Below are positions 1-8,948 of a DNA stretch of 64,000 nt, in pieces (position 1 is the first letter of the stretch; the number at the start of each line of letters is the position of its first letter). The notes under the pieces are model-generated. The model saw nothing but the letters and a program-made list of their open reading frames with translations. It ran no database searches and was not told the DNA's origin. The stretch spans positions 806,001 through 870,000 of the forward strand of contig NZ_STGH01000003.1 in NCBI RefSeq assembly GCF_005222785.1. Reading direction: 5' to 3'. Source of the DNA: Rhodobacter sp. SY28-1. Its GTDB lineage: Bacteria > Pseudomonadota > Alphaproteobacteria > Rhodobacterales > Rhodobacteraceae. Position numbers and translations under genes: made by a program.

Positions 1-454
1 ACAGGGTCAGGGTCAGGATCGCCACGTCGTCGATGCCCCGGCCCACGATCAGGGGTTCGGGGATGCCGACCGGGATTGCGCCCATGTTCGCGCGCACCTT
101 GTCATGCACCCGCAGGATCGCATCTTCGGACCGGGTGCCGACCTCGAACCGCGCGGTCACCATCGCGGCATCGTCGCGCGTGGAAGAATAGACATGCTCG
201 ACGTCGTTGATGCCCTTGACGATGACCTCCAGCGGCTCGGTCACCAGCTTGACCGCGTCCTCGGCCTTCAGCCCCTGTGCCATCACATGGATGTCGACCA
301 AGGGGACCGAAATCTGCGGCTCCTCCTCGCGCGGCAGGCTGATGAGCGCGACGACGCCCGCCGCCAATGCCGCGAGGATGAACAAGGGGGTCAGGGCCGA
401 GGCGATGAACGCCTTTGTCAGTCCCCCGGCAAGTCCGAGCGGATGCTTACTCAT
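1..454 (-). CDS. RND efflux transporter, N-terminal part (runs off the window edge)
   Basis: The visible 151 residues are the N terminus of an inner-membrane RND (AcrB/HAE1-type) proton-driven pump. It opens with MSKHPLGLAGGLTKAF, then one hydrophobic helix (about residues 17-40), then the PREEEPQI segment and the start of the first periplasmic porter domain, as is usual in this superfamily. The ATG overlaps the last 8 bases of the adaptor gene upstream, so the two are translationally coupled. The rest of the protein lies beyond base 1. Substrate cannot be told from this part. Confidence 0.85.
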   Translation of the reverse strand, partial: MSKHPLGLAGGLTKAFIASALTPLFILAALAAGVVALISLPREEEPQISVPLVDIHVMAQGLKAEDAVKLVTEPLEVIVKGINDVEHVYSSTRDDAAMVTARFEVGTRSEDAILRVHDKVRANMGAIPVGIPEPLIVGRGIDDVAILTLTL

Positions 455-1442
455 GGCTCACCTCGGAGGCTGAGACGACCACGTCACCGGCAGTCAGACC
501 GCTGAGGACCTCGACCATCTCGACCCCGTCGACGATCCGTACGACGCCCGGCACGATGGACTGCAGGACCGGCCCTTCCGCCCCCTGCACACTGACAAAA
601 TCCAGACCCGACCGGGTCAGCACATCTGCTTTCGGCACCAGAAGCGCTTCACGTTCCCCCACCGGCAGACGCACTAGCATCCGCGCGCCGACAAAGGTGT
701 CGGGCAGGCCCGCGATTTCGACATCGGCGACGACGCGGCCGCCCTCGATCAGCGGATAGACCCGGGCGAGCGTCCCGGTCAGGTCGCCGGATGCGCCCGA
801 AACCTGGATCGCATCCCCGGTCTGCAGTGCCGTCGCATGGCGTTCCGGCACTGCGATCCGCAGGTAGGTGCCGCCGCCACCGATCACTGCAACGACCTCG
901 CCAGGCATCAGGACCGCGCCTTTGGTCAGCGGCACGTCAAGGACGCGACCTGCGACCGGGGACAGCACGACCCCCTCTTTCGCCTGTTGCGCCACCACAT
1001 CAGCTTGCGCCACGAGCGAGGCGATCTGGCCCTTCAGCACATCGACTTGCGTCCGCAAGGCATCAACGCGCTGGGTCGTGGTGACCCCGTTCTTCAACAG
1101 GTCCTCGCCGCGCTGCAGGTCCGCCTCGGCATTGGTCAACTGTGCTGCCAGCGCCTGTTGCTGGGCCGACAGCGCCGCAAGCTGGAAGTCGAGTTTGTCA
1201 TCGACGATCCGGGCCAGAACCTGCCCGGCCGTCACCTCGTCACCCTCGGCCACCGTCAACTCGACCAGGGTTCCCCCGATCCGCGCCCGGGCCGGACTGC
1301 GATCACGCGCTTCCACGGTTCCGAAGACCGCTTTCCAGTCGGTGACCGTGACCGGCGCCAGCGTGAGAGGGTCGGCGGAAACCGGGAGGACGCTTGATCC
1401 GAGGATGGCGCAGAGGAGCAGTGCAGGAGACAGGCGGGGCAT
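447..1442 (-). CDS. RND efflux periplasmic adaptor (membrane fusion protein)
   Basis: A 331-residue HlyD/AcrA-family adaptor that would link the inner-membrane pump encoded directly downstream to an outer-membrane channel. It has an N-terminal signal peptide (MPRLSPALLLCAILGSS, cleavage near VSADP), a biotinyl-lipoyl-like half (GTLVELTVAEGDEVTAGQVL), an alpha-helical hairpin, the second lipoyl half (GVVLSPVAGRVLDVPLTKG) and a beta-barrel. The ATG at 1442 is preferred over the upstream in-frame codon at 1499 because it starts the signal peptide and has GGAG eight bases upstream. An AT-rich stretch at 1460-1500 is a plausible promoter region. No outer-membrane partner is in the window. Confidence 0.88.
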   Translation of the reverse strand: MPRLSPALLLCAILGSSVLPVSADPLTLAPVTVTDWKAVFGTVEARDRSPARARIGGTLVELTVAEGDEVTAGQVLARIVDDKLDFQLAALSAQQQALAAQLTNAEADLQRGEDLLKNGVTTTQRVDALRTQVDVLKGQIASLVAQADVVAQQAKEGVVLSPVAGRVLDVPLTKGAVLMPGEVVAVIGGGGTYLRIAVPERHATALQTGDAIQVSGASGDLTGTLARVYPLIEGGRVVADVEIAGLPDTFVGARMLVRLPVGEREALLVPKADVLTRSGLDFVSVQGAEGPVLQSIVPGVVRIVDGVEMVEVLSGLTAGDVVVSASEVSHE

Positions 1443-1720
1443 GGGGGAGGCTCCAATTCTATTTGTATATCTATAAAGCTTTGAAGCTATATAATGCAAG
1501 ACCCCATCTGTACGGAATTTCGCTCGTCCGGCGAAGGAAGTCCGCCGACTGCCAAGTTCAGGGTCCAGCTGCAGGAGATGAGTGCTCTGCCTCCCTGCGA
1601 ACAGGGACCCGCCGCGTCTGACAGACTTAATCCTAATCAGACTTCAAAAGAGCGGCGTCGAAGATCATGATCGCATCCTTGCGGGCAAGCCACACGCGAT
1701 CCCTGTGATAGCGAGATGGA

Positions 1721-2542
1721 TCAGCTACGGAGCCTGATGAGCCGATCGAGTTCACGGAAGGCTGATGGTGCGTCAGAGAATACCAGGTCGATGTCCACCA
1801 GGTCATGCAGCCTTTCCGCACCGATGCTGGACGAGGGGGCAACGCCGATAATCGCATCCGGTATGACAATACGCGTCGCTACGACCAGACGAACCAGAGC
1901 ATCCAGCCTCTGCTCTGTGCTGAACGAAAATCCGATGATGTGCGGCAAGGTCTGTTCGACATGAGCGATCAGCTCCTCATGGTCAGTGCCTGTTTCGAGG
2001 TCGATCTCCCATCCCGCCTCGCGAAACAGATCTGCGGCTACAGTGATACCAATGCCGTGGTCTTCGCCAGGAACCGTTGCAAAGAGAGCAACGCGACGGT
2101 TGTCGAACTTGCGGTAAGTAAGTGGGATCTCCGTCCTAAGCGCGCGCATGAGCGCATAGAGGTGGCCTGTTCCGCAGGTGACCTGGAAGAAGGACAGCTC
2201 GTCCCGTTCCCACCGCTCGCCCAGGCGCCGCGCTCCGCCCGAAATGTATCCAAGATACACGCCGGGAAGTGACATGCCCTCGGCACGGCGATCCTCAATG
2301 AAGCGCAGGGCAGTATTGGAATCCGGCAGGATGAGTGCGTCGCAGAACGCGTCAGCGCTCTCTTCACTGATCTGCGGGACATCCAGATCTGGAATCCGTG
2401 AGGGAGACCTGGCAAGCCTGCGAACTATGTCGCTTGCCACGGCTTCGACCGCTTCCGGGGCCAGGGTCGCCCGCTTTGCCGAGAAGATCGCCGTCGTGCG
2501 TGAAAAGACCTCGGAGTCTAGTAGAGCCAGCTCTCTTTTCAT
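1721..2542 (-). CDS. Cobalamin-binding (SCHIC/B12-domain) regulatory protein, PpaA/AerR-like
   Basis: A 273-residue soluble protein. The first ~95 residues are helical and have no recognisable DNA-binding domain. The middle (about 80-135) resembles the four-helix B12-cap and the C-terminal ~125 residues are a Rossmann-like B12-binding domain with the signature E-D-H-G-I-G (H162, G165), a variant of DxHxxG in which H162 would be the lower cobalt ligand. PpaA/AerR relatives are light- or redox-responsive partners of photosynthesis repressors in Rhodobacteraceae. No photosynthesis gene is visible here, so its target is unknown. The start at 2542 is chosen because GGGGGA lies about 8 bases upstream and because the longer open frame upstream looks non-coding. 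Confidence 0.75.
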   Translation of the reverse strand: MKRELALLDSEVFSRTTAIFSAKRATLAPEAVEAVASDIVRRLARSPSRIPDLDVPQISEESADAFCDALILPDSNTALRFIEDRRAEGMSLPGVYLGYISGGARRLGERWERDELSFFQVTCGTGHLYALMRALRTEIPLTYRKFDNRRVALFATVPGEDHGIGITVAADLFREAGWEIDLETGTDHEELIAHVEQTLPHIIGFSFSTEQRLDALVRLVVATRIVIPDAIIGVAPSSSIGAERLHDLVDIDLVFSDAPSAFRELDRLIRLRS

Positions 2543-2635
2543 GATTGTGATCCCCCGTGAACGGAGACTAGCCCGGCCTGACATTCCGTCAAGCAAGCCG
2601 CACCACCCGTTGGGGCACTTTCTGGGGCATTCTGA

Positions 2636-2767
2636 AGACACCCCCTGCCCAGGATCGCGGAAAACGCAGACAGCAAGCCGAACATGATCCTGCTCGATCA
2701 GATGCCTGCGCTGGTCGAAAGCCTGATGCAGTTCGACAGGCTGGCGAAGGAGAACCCGCTGCGCTGA
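2636..2767 (+). pseudogene. Orphan 3' gene remnant in the 2543-2885 gap
   Basis: The gap between the B12 protein and tRNA-Gln holds a 43-codon open stretch with no start signal. It ends RIAENADSKPNMILLDQM... then LAKENPLR and a TGA, and looks like the C terminus of a larger protein. I do not recognise the parent. The stretch follows directly after an in-frame stop at 2633, so only a tail survives. I see nothing else in this gap. Confidence 0.3.
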
Positions 2768-2885
2768 AATGGCCAATTCGCCGTCAGGTGTGGACAAGCG
2801 CCAATTTGACTTGGGGATCAGCTGAAGCCTGCCATGACCCCGACCGCGAGCGGCAGGTTCGTGAGTCACAGCTACAGGGAAAGGT

Positions 2886-2960
<75 letters not shown>

Positions 2961-3072
2961 ACCGTGCGGGGGTGTTTAGCGAAGGGCATTGGGGCGTGCA
3001 AGGCCCCCGCGCCGAAAATTTCGGTCACGTTTCGCGGCTTGCCGGGCGCGGCACCCGAAGCTAGGACAGGGC

Positions 3073-4248
3073 ATGGCATGGGACGCGATCATTCTGGGCG
3101 CTGGCGCCGCCGGCATGATGGCCGCGATCGAGGCGGGGCGGCGTGGACGCCGCGTCCTGGTCATCGACCACGCCAAGGCGCCGGGGGAAAAGATCCGCAT
3201 CTCGGGCGGGGGACGCTGCAATTTCACCAACCTCGGGATCGCGCCGGACCGGTTCCTGTCGCAGAACCCGCGCTTTGCGCTGTCGGCGCTGAAGCGGTTC
3301 ACGCAGTGGGATTTCATCGCGCGGATGGATGCGGCCGGGATTGCCTGGCACGAGAAGACGCTGGGGCAGCTGTTCTGTGACGGCCCGGCGACGCAGGTGG
3401 TCGCGATGCTGGTCCGCGATATGGAGCGGGCCGGGGTCGCGCTGTGGCTGGACTGCGCGGTGGGCGAAGTGCGGCGCGAGGGCACGGGCTTTACGGTCGA
3501 GACTGCGCGGGGGCCGCAGCGGACGAAGACCGTGGTGGTGGCCAGTGGCGGCAAGTCGATCCCGAAGATGGGGGCGACGGGCTTTGGCTATCTGCTGGCC
3601 GAACAGTTCGGCCTGCCCGTGGTCGAGACCCGGCCCGCGCTGGTGCCCCTGACCTTTGCCGAGCAGGAGCTGGCCTGGATGCGGCCCCTCGCGGGGGTTT
3701 CGGTCAACGCGCGGGTGACGGCGGGACGGACGGGGTTCGACGAAGCGGTGCTGTTTACCCATCGCGGGCTGTCTGGACCGGCGATCCTGCAGGTGTCATC
3801 CTACTGGCGCGAGGGCGATCCGGTGGTGGTCGATCTGGTGCCGGGGCAGGACCTGGCGGCGGGCTTGCGGGCGGCGAAGGCGGCGCAAGGCAAATCCGCG
3901 CTGCGCACGGTGCTGGGGCGCTGGCTGCCCGAACGGCTGGCCCGACATCTGGAAGAGGCGGCCGGCGTCACCGGCGTGATGGCGGAACTGTCAGGCGCTG
4001 CGCTCGACCGGATCGCGGGTGGCATCAATGCGTGGCGGCTGGTCCCGGTCGGGTCAGAGGGCTATCGCACGGCTGAGGTGACGTTGGGCGGGGTTGACAC
4101 CCGGGCACTGGACGGGCGGACGATGGAAGCCAAGGGGGTGCCGGGCCTCTATTTCATCGGAGAAGTGGTCGACGTGACGGGCTGGCTGGGCGGCTACAAT
4201 TTCCAGTGGGCCTGGTCGAGCGGCTGGGCCGCGGGTCAGGCGCTGTAG
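3073..4248 (+). CDS. FAD-dependent oxidoreductase, HI0933/BaiN family (TIGR03862-like)
   Basis: A 391-residue cytosolic flavoprotein. The Rossmann dinucleotide motif GAGAAG is at residues 9-14, followed by the family hallmark SGGGRCN at 44-50, and the C terminus has the second FAD contact (LYFIGEVVDVTGWLGGYNFQWA). Members bind FAD and probably reduce or hydrate an unsaturated metabolite, but the substrate of this subgroup is not established. The start at 3073 follows AGGACAGG. A longer frame from 2989 reads through GC-rich spacer and is not favoured. It is a single gene, convergent with the Anbu peptidase gene 4 bases downstream. Confidence 0.85.
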   Translation: MAWDAIILGAGAAGMMAAIEAGRRGRRVLVIDHAKAPGEKIRISGGGRCNFTNLGIAPDRFLSQNPRFALSALKRFTQWDFIARMDAAGIAWHEKTLGQLFCDGPATQVVAMLVRDMERAGVALWLDCAVGEVRREGTGFTVETARGPQRTKTVVVASGGKSIPKMGATGFGYLLAEQFGLPVVETRPALVPLTFAEQELAWMRPLAGVSVNARVTAGRTGFDEAVLFTHRGLSGPAILQVSSYWREGDPVVVDLVPGQDLAAGLRAAKAAQGKSALRTVLGRWLPERLARHLEEAAGVTGVMAELSGAALDRIAGGINAWRLVPVGSEGYRTAEVTLGGVDTRALDGRTMEAKGVPGLYFIGEVVDVTGWLGGYNFQWAWSSGWAAGQAL

Positions 4249-4252
4249 GCCG

Positions 4253-4975
4253 TCAGATCACGATCTTGGCAAAGCCGTCACGCAGGGCGTTGGACCATGC
4301 CTCGGACATCGCGCGGAACTGCGGGTCGCCTGCCTCGATCCGGCGGCGCAGCGTGACCTTGCAGGCGTCACGTTCGACCACAGCCAGGTCCAGCGGCATC
4401 CCCACCGACAAGTTCGACCGCAGCGTCGAGTCCATGGACAGCAGCACCGCCTTTTGCGCATCCGACAGGCTGGTAGACGGCTTCACCACCCGGTCGAGGA
4501 TCGGCTTGCCGTATTTGTGCTCGCCGATCTGCAGGAAGGGGGCGTCCTCGGTCGCCTCGATGAAGTTGCCCTCGGGGTAGATCAGGAACAGCCGCATCGC
4601 ACCGCCCTTGCGCTGTCCCGCGACGATCATGCTCGCACTCGCCCCTTGCGCGGCCGAGAGCTTGTGGTCGATCTCCTCGCGCACCTTGGCCAGACGGTCG
4701 CCGACGATCTCGGCAACCTTCAGCATGGTCGGGGCCAGCATGATCGAGGTATCCGGCGTGGCCTCGGGGTCCTCGATCGCCTCGCGCAGCTGTGCAAGGG
4801 TGGTCTGCGACACGGACAGGCTTCCGGCGGTCATGATGACGATGACCCGCTCGCCCGGTTCCTCGAAGGTGAACATCTTGCGATAGGTCGAGATATTGTC
4901 GAGCCCCGCGTTCGTGCGGGTGTCCGACAGGAGCACCATGCCTTCATGCAGCAAGAGGCCCACGCAGTAGGTCAT
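4253..4975 (-). CDS. Anbu: proteasome-type (HslV-like) peptidase
   Basis: A 240-residue Ntn-hydrolase of the Anbu family, a bacterial relative of HslV and the proteasome beta subunit. After Met1 the chain begins with Thr2, the expected nucleophile, in MTYCVGLLLHEGMVLLSDTR. The SDTRTNAG segment and VIVIMTAGSLS are typical of the family. Published Anbu structures form helical open-ring assemblies and no unfoldase partner is known. It is the last gene of the conserved four-gene cluster ATP-grasp / alpha-E / transglutaminase / Anbu, all on the minus strand with short gaps. This company is diagnostic for Anbu rather than HslV, and no hslU is present. Confidence 0.92.
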   Translation of the reverse strand: MTYCVGLLLHEGMVLLSDTRTNAGLDNISTYRKMFTFEEPGERVIVIMTAGSLSVSQTTLAQLREAIEDPEATPDTSIMLAPTMLKVAEIVGDRLAKVREEIDHKLSAAQGASASMIVAGQRKGGAMRLFLIYPEGNFIEATEDAPFLQIGEHKYGKPILDRVVKPSTSLSDAQKAVLLSMDSTLRSNLSVGMPLDLAVVERDACKVTLRRRIEAGDPQFRAMSEAWSNALRDGFAKIVI

Positions 4976-5030
4976 TCATCGTCCCTCGGATTCGCGGCCT
5001 TGTGTCCCCGGCCCGCGTTTGCGCTGCAGC

Positions 5031-5837
5031 CTATTGGGCCGCCTGCTGGATCGCAACCGTCACATCCATGTCTTCGTGTCCGCCACCACGCGCGATGCCT
5101 CGGATCGGGGCGGCGTCCTGGGCGTCGAAACCTGACCCAAGGCGGATGTAGCGGGCGTCCGGGCAACAGCGGTTGGCGGGGTCAAAGCCGACCCAGCCGA
5201 GGCCCGCGACATGCAGTTCGGCCCAGGCATGCGCGGCCTCATGTGCCTGGCCATCGGCATCGGCGAACAGGTAGCCCGAGACATAGCGCGCCGGGATGCC
5301 TCGGCTGCGGGCGCAGGCCATAAGGGCATGAGCGTGGTCCTGGCAGACGCCTTCACCAAGGGCCAGCGCCTCGGCGGCGGTGGTGTGGGCATGGGTGACA
5401 CCGGGGCGGTAGGCGATGGCGTCCGAGACGGCTGCGGAGAGGGCATGAGCCAAGGCGAGGGTGTCGGGGCCGGAGGCCTTGGAGGCGAGGTCTGCCAGCG
5501 CAACGTCGATCCGGGTCGGCAGGGTTTCCCGCAGATAGCAGTCCGGCGCGACCGTCTCGCGGTGGCCGCGCAGGACACCGGCAAGGTCCTCGGTGTCCAC
5601 GGTGCCGCGGACATGGACGGTGACCTCGGCCACCGGGCCGGCGATGGTCCAGCCCTGAACCACATCCCCTGCCCCATCGCGATGCCGCGCGCCCTTGATG
5701 CCGGCCGAGACGGTGACCTCCCAGTCGATGAGCTTCTGCCCAGAGAAGCTGGATGGTGTCAGGCGATGGCTTTGCACGACGGACCGGACCGGCGCGTCAT
5801 AGCGGTAGCGGGTCACATGATCGACGGTCAGCCGCAT
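5031..5837 (-). CDS. Transglutaminase-like cysteine protease of the Anbu cluster
   Basis: A 268-residue protein with an N-terminal bacterial transglutaminase beta domain (MRLTVDHVTRYRYDAPV) and a C-terminal papain-like transglutaminase core. The catalytic triad is visible: C165 in GEGVCQDHA, H203 in AAHAWAEL and D219 in GFDPANR. No signal peptide is seen, so it is cytosolic. Its ATG overlaps the stop of the alpha-E gene by one base. In this conserved cluster the enzyme is proposed to cleave or ligate a peptide tag together with the ATP-grasp protein; that role is inference from context. Confidence 0.9.
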   Translation of the reverse strand: MRLTVDHVTRYRYDAPVRSVVQSHRLTPSSFSGQKLIDWEVTVSAGIKGARHRDGAGDVVQGWTIAGPVAEVTVHVRGTVDTEDLAGVLRGHRETVAPDCYLRETLPTRIDVALADLASKASGPDTLALAHALSAAVSDAIAYRPGVTHAHTTAAEALALGEGVCQDHAHALMACARSRGIPARYVSGYLFADADGQAHEAAHAWAELHVAGLGWVGFDPANRCCPDARYIRLGSGFDAQDAAPIRGIARGGGHEDMDVTVAIQQAAQ

Positions 5838-6787
5838 CAGCGCATCTCTCCGCTGAGGTAGGAGTCATGGATCGCGTTGGCCAGTTGGGCGGCCTCGGCG
5901 ATATAGCGGGTGAGGAATTCGTGCAGGCCTTCGTCGAAGATCGCCTCGACGGTCGCGGTCTCGATGCCGCTGGCAAGGTGGCGGGCCTTGTCCTGCGCCT
6001 CTGTCTCACGCCCGTAAGCCTTGGCAAGGCGGCCGAGGTGGTTCATGAGGCCGGCCGTGCAGGTGGCCAGCGACCGGGGTGACTGCGGGTTGCGGATCAG
6101 GAAGTCGGCGATCTTCATCGCGGTGACATCGCCGCCGTAGGCCCAGTGGAAGGCCCGCTGCGCCCCCATTGCGCGCAGAAGCGTGGTCCATTGGTAGTTA
6201 TCCAGGCCCGAACCCACGAAATCGACCCGCGGCAGCAGGACGTAGTACTTCACGTCCATCAGGCGCGCGGTGTTGTCGCCGCGTTCAAGATAGTAGCCGA
6301 TGTTCAGGAAGTTGAAGCCGTCATCGCGCAGAAGCGTCGCGTCGATGGCCCCTCGCAGCATCGCGGCGTGGCGCATGGTCCAGTCGGTCAGCCGCGACAG
6401 TTCCAGTGAGGACCGCGCCGAGCGTTCCAGCTGGCGCAGCTCCTGAAACGCTGTGTTCAGCGCGTCCCAGACCTGGGTGGTCAGCGCGGTGCGGACGATG
6501 CGGCCGTTTTCCCGCGCGGCAGTGATGCAGGAGGCAATGGAGGACGGGTTGTCGCGGTCGAAGAACAGGAAGCTTTCGATGTTGCGCTGCACCGGGTCGC
6601 CGTATTTCTGCGCGAAGGCATGGGCCATGCCGGTGGCCTGCAGCAGGCTGTCCCATTCGCTACGGTAGCCCTGGGCGCTGGGAAGCAGGCTGATGCGGGA
6701 GCCAACCTCCAGCAGGCGGGCGACGGTATCGGCGCGCTCCATGTAGCGGGCGATCCAGTAGAGGTTGTCGGCGGTGCGGCTTAGCAT
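5837..6787 (-). CDS. Alpha-E (DUF403) domain protein
   Basis: A 316-residue all-helical DUF403/alpha-E protein beginning MLSRTADNLYWIARYMERADTVARLLEV, the family signature with several conserved Arg/Glu pairs. Biochemical function is unknown. It is always found beside a transglutaminase-like protease and a permuted ATP-grasp enzyme, and here it lies between them with a 4-base gap upstream and a one-base overlap downstream. This supports a shared peptide-synthesis or peptide-degradation complex. Confidence 0.92.
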   Translation of the reverse strand: MLSRTADNLYWIARYMERADTVARLLEVGSRISLLPSAQGYRSEWDSLLQATGMAHAFAQKYGDPVQRNIESFLFFDRDNPSSIASCITAARENGRIVRTALTTQVWDALNTAFQELRQLERSARSSLELSRLTDWTMRHAAMLRGAIDATLLRDDGFNFLNIGYYLERGDNTARLMDVKYYVLLPRVDFVGSGLDNYQWTTLLRAMGAQRAFHWAYGGDVTAMKIADFLIRNPQSPRSLATCTAGLMNHLGRLAKAYGRETEAQDKARHLASGIETATVEAIFDEGLHEFLTRYIAEAAQLANAIHDSYLSGEMR

Positions 6788-6791
6788 TTTG

Positions 6792-8201
6792 TCACTCCGC
6801 CAGAACCCAGGTATCCTTGACCCCGCCGCCCTGCGACGAGTTCACCACCAGCGAGCCTTCCTTCAGCGCAACACGGGTCAGGCCGCCGGGGACGAGTTCA
6901 ATGCGCTCGCCGACCAGGCAATAGGGCCGCAGGTCGACGTGGCGGGGGGCGACGCCTTCCTCGACGAAGGTAGGGACAGTGGACAGGGCCAGAGTGGGCT
7001 GGGCGATATAGTTGCCGGGGTCCTCGGTCAGCTTCAGTCGGAAACGTTCGATGTCATCTTTCGAGGCCTTGGGCCCGACCAGCATGCCGTAGCCGCCCGA
7101 GCCGTGGACTTCCTTGACCACCAGTTCCGGCAAGTTCGCAAGGACGTGCTTCAGGTCGTCCTCGCGGCCGCATTGCCAGGTGGGGACGTTCTGCAGGATC
7201 GGCTCCTCGCCAAGGTAGAAGCGGACCATGTCGGGGACATAGGTGTAGACCGCCTTGTCATCCGCCACCCCTGCCCCGGGTGCGGAACAGATCGAGACGC
7301 CGCCCGAGCGGTAGACATCCATCAGGCCCGGAATGCCCAGCATGGAATCTGGCCGGAAGCAGAGGGGGTCGAGGTAGGCGTCGTCGATGCGGCGGTAGAT
7401 CACATCGACGCGTTGCGGTCCTTCGGTCGTTCGCATGTAGACGTATTCACCGTCGACAAAGAGGTCCTGGCCTTCGACCAGTTCCACGCCCATCAGGTCG
7501 GCCAGAAGCGAGTGTTCGTAGTAGGCCGAATTGAAATGACCCGGCGTGAGGATCACCACCGTCGGCTCGCCCTTGCACTTGGCTGGCGCGACGCTGGCCA
7601 GCGTGCGGCGCAGCTTCTCGGAGTAGTTGTCGACCGGCTCGATCCGGTTTTCGCGGAACAGGTCGGGGAACATCCGCATCATGATCTCGCGGGATTCCAG
7701 CATGTAGCTGACTCCGCTGGGCGTGCGGCAATTGTCTTCCAGGACGTAGAACTCATCCGGTCCGGTGCGCACGATGTCGACTCCGACGATGTGGGAATAG
7801 ACACCCTTCGGCGGCACGAACCCGGAGACGGCCTTTTCGTAGGCCTCGTTCTGGTAGACGAGGCGACCGGGAATTCGGCCAGCGCGGATGATCTCTCCCC
7901 GACCATAGACGTCGACGAGGAAGGCGTTCAGGGCGCGGGCGCGCTGCTTGATGCCGCGTTCCAGCTTGGACCATTCGGCGCCGGAAAAGACGCGAGGGAA
8001 CATGTCGAAGGGGATCAGCCGGTCCGGGTCGCCGCCTTCACCGTAGACCGCGAAGGTGATGCCGATGCGGCGGAACAGGGCCTCGGCTTCGGCCTGTTTC
8101 AGGCTGCGGAGTTCCTCGGGCATCGTCGCGACCCAGTCCTGCAGCCGGGCATAGGGCATGCGGACCGAGCTCCCCTGGTACATCTCGTTGAACTGGCTCA
8201 C
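6792..8201 (-). CDS. Circularly permuted ATP-grasp type 2 protein (DUF404/DUF407)
   Basis: A 469-residue ATP-grasp enzyme with permuted domain order. Visible blocks include VDIVRTGPDEFYVLEDNCRTPSG in pieces, the glycine-rich ATP loop VKEVHGSGGYGMLVGPKAS and the C-terminal RVALKEGSLVVNSSQGGGVKDTW. ATP-grasp enzymes make carboxylate-amine bonds, so this is the likely peptide-ligating member of the Anbu cluster. It is the first gene of the operon. About 120 bases separate it from tmk and should contain the operon promoter. Confidence 0.92.
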   Translation of the reverse strand: MSQFNEMYQGSSVRMPYARLQDWVATMPEELRSLKQAEAEALFRRIGITFAVYGEGGDPDRLIPFDMFPRVFSGAEWSKLERGIKQRARALNAFLVDVYGRGEIIRAGRIPGRLVYQNEAYEKAVSGFVPPKGVYSHIVGVDIVRTGPDEFYVLEDNCRTPSGVSYMLESREIMMRMFPDLFRENRIEPVDNYSEKLRRTLASVAPAKCKGEPTVVILTPGHFNSAYYEHSLLADLMGVELVEGQDLFVDGEYVYMRTTEGPQRVDVIYRRIDDAYLDPLCFRPDSMLGIPGLMDVYRSGGVSICSAPGAGVADDKAVYTYVPDMVRFYLGEEPILQNVPTWQCGREDDLKHVLANLPELVVKEVHGSGGYGMLVGPKASKDDIERFRLKLTEDPGNYIAQPTLALSTVPTFVEEGVAPRHVDLRPYCLVGERIELVPGGLTRVALKEGSLVVNSSQGGGVKDTWVLAE

Positions 8202-8324
8202 CCATTCCCCCTGCTGGTCCTGAGCCGACTAGAGCAGAGCCAAAGCGCTGGGAAAAGCCCTTCCCGGAAGGAATGCGCCCGCCGGGTGACCAGTTGCACA
8301 AATTTTCGGCAGCAGGTCGCGCGT

Positions 8325-8948
8325 TCAGACCGCTGGCAGATGCACGGCGAGGGCGGCGAGGACACGGGCAGCGACGGTATCTGCATCACCATCGGCATCG
8401 ATCACGCGAAAGCGGGCGTGCCGCGCGGCCAGCGCCAGAAACCCGGCGCGGGCCTTTTCCTGAAAGCCAAGCCCCATGTCCTCGAACCGCAATTCGGTTC
8501 CGGCGCGGGCATGGGCGCGTGACAGGCCAAGCGCGGGATCAAGGTCGAAAAGCAGGGTCAGGTCGGGTTCGACCCCGATCATCAGGGCGTGCAGCCGGTC
8601 AACGGTTTCCGACAGGTCGCCGCGGGTGATGCCCTGAAAGATGCGCGTCGAATCGGCGAAGCGGTCGGTGATGACGATCTCGCCCCGGTCCAGCGCGGGC
8701 CGGATGGTCTTTTCCAGATGGTCACGGCGGGCGGCGGTGAAGAGGAGGATTTCTGTCTCGGCCGACCAGCGGTCGACGTCGCCCTCCAGCACCAGACGGC
8801 GGATTTCCTCGGCGCCGGGACTGCCACCGGGTTCGCGGGTCAGCGTGACCGCATGGCCACGGGCGCGCAGGGTTTCGGCAATCTTGCGGCCCTGCGTGGA
8901 CTTGCCCGAACCGTCGATGCCTTCCAGAGAGACGAACAGCCCGGCCAT
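8325..8948 (-). CDS. tmk: Thymidylate kinase (dTMP kinase)
   Basis: A 207-residue kinase that phosphorylates dTMP to dTDP in the cytosol for DNA synthesis. It shows the P-loop GIDGSGKST (residues 10-18), the DRx motif in ITDRFADSTRIFQG and an Arg-containing LID (SRAHARAG). The length is normal for the family. It starts directly after the dacA stop codon, so it is co-transcribed with dacA and the SPOR gene, an arrangement common in Rhodobacterales. Confidence 0.95.
   Translation of the reverse strand: MAGLFVSLEGIDGSGKSTQGRKIAETLRARGHAVTLTREPGGSPGAEEIRRLVLEGDVDRWSAETEILLFTAARRDHLEKTIRPALDRGEIVITDRFADSTRIFQGITRGDLSETVDRLHALMIGVEPDLTLLFDLDPALGLSRAHARAGTELRFEDMGLGFQEKARAGFLALAARHARFRVIDADGDADTVAARVLAALAVHLPAV

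Noticed and set aside
8202-8324. Hairpin-like sequence between tmk and the ATP-grasp gene as a terminator
   Set aside because: The stem is imperfect and short, with no T run; support is too weak.
6765-8522. Very long plus-strand frame opposite the ATP-grasp gene
   Set aside because: High-GC DNA gives long antisense frames. The minus-strand protein has clear conserved motifs, the plus-strand one has none.
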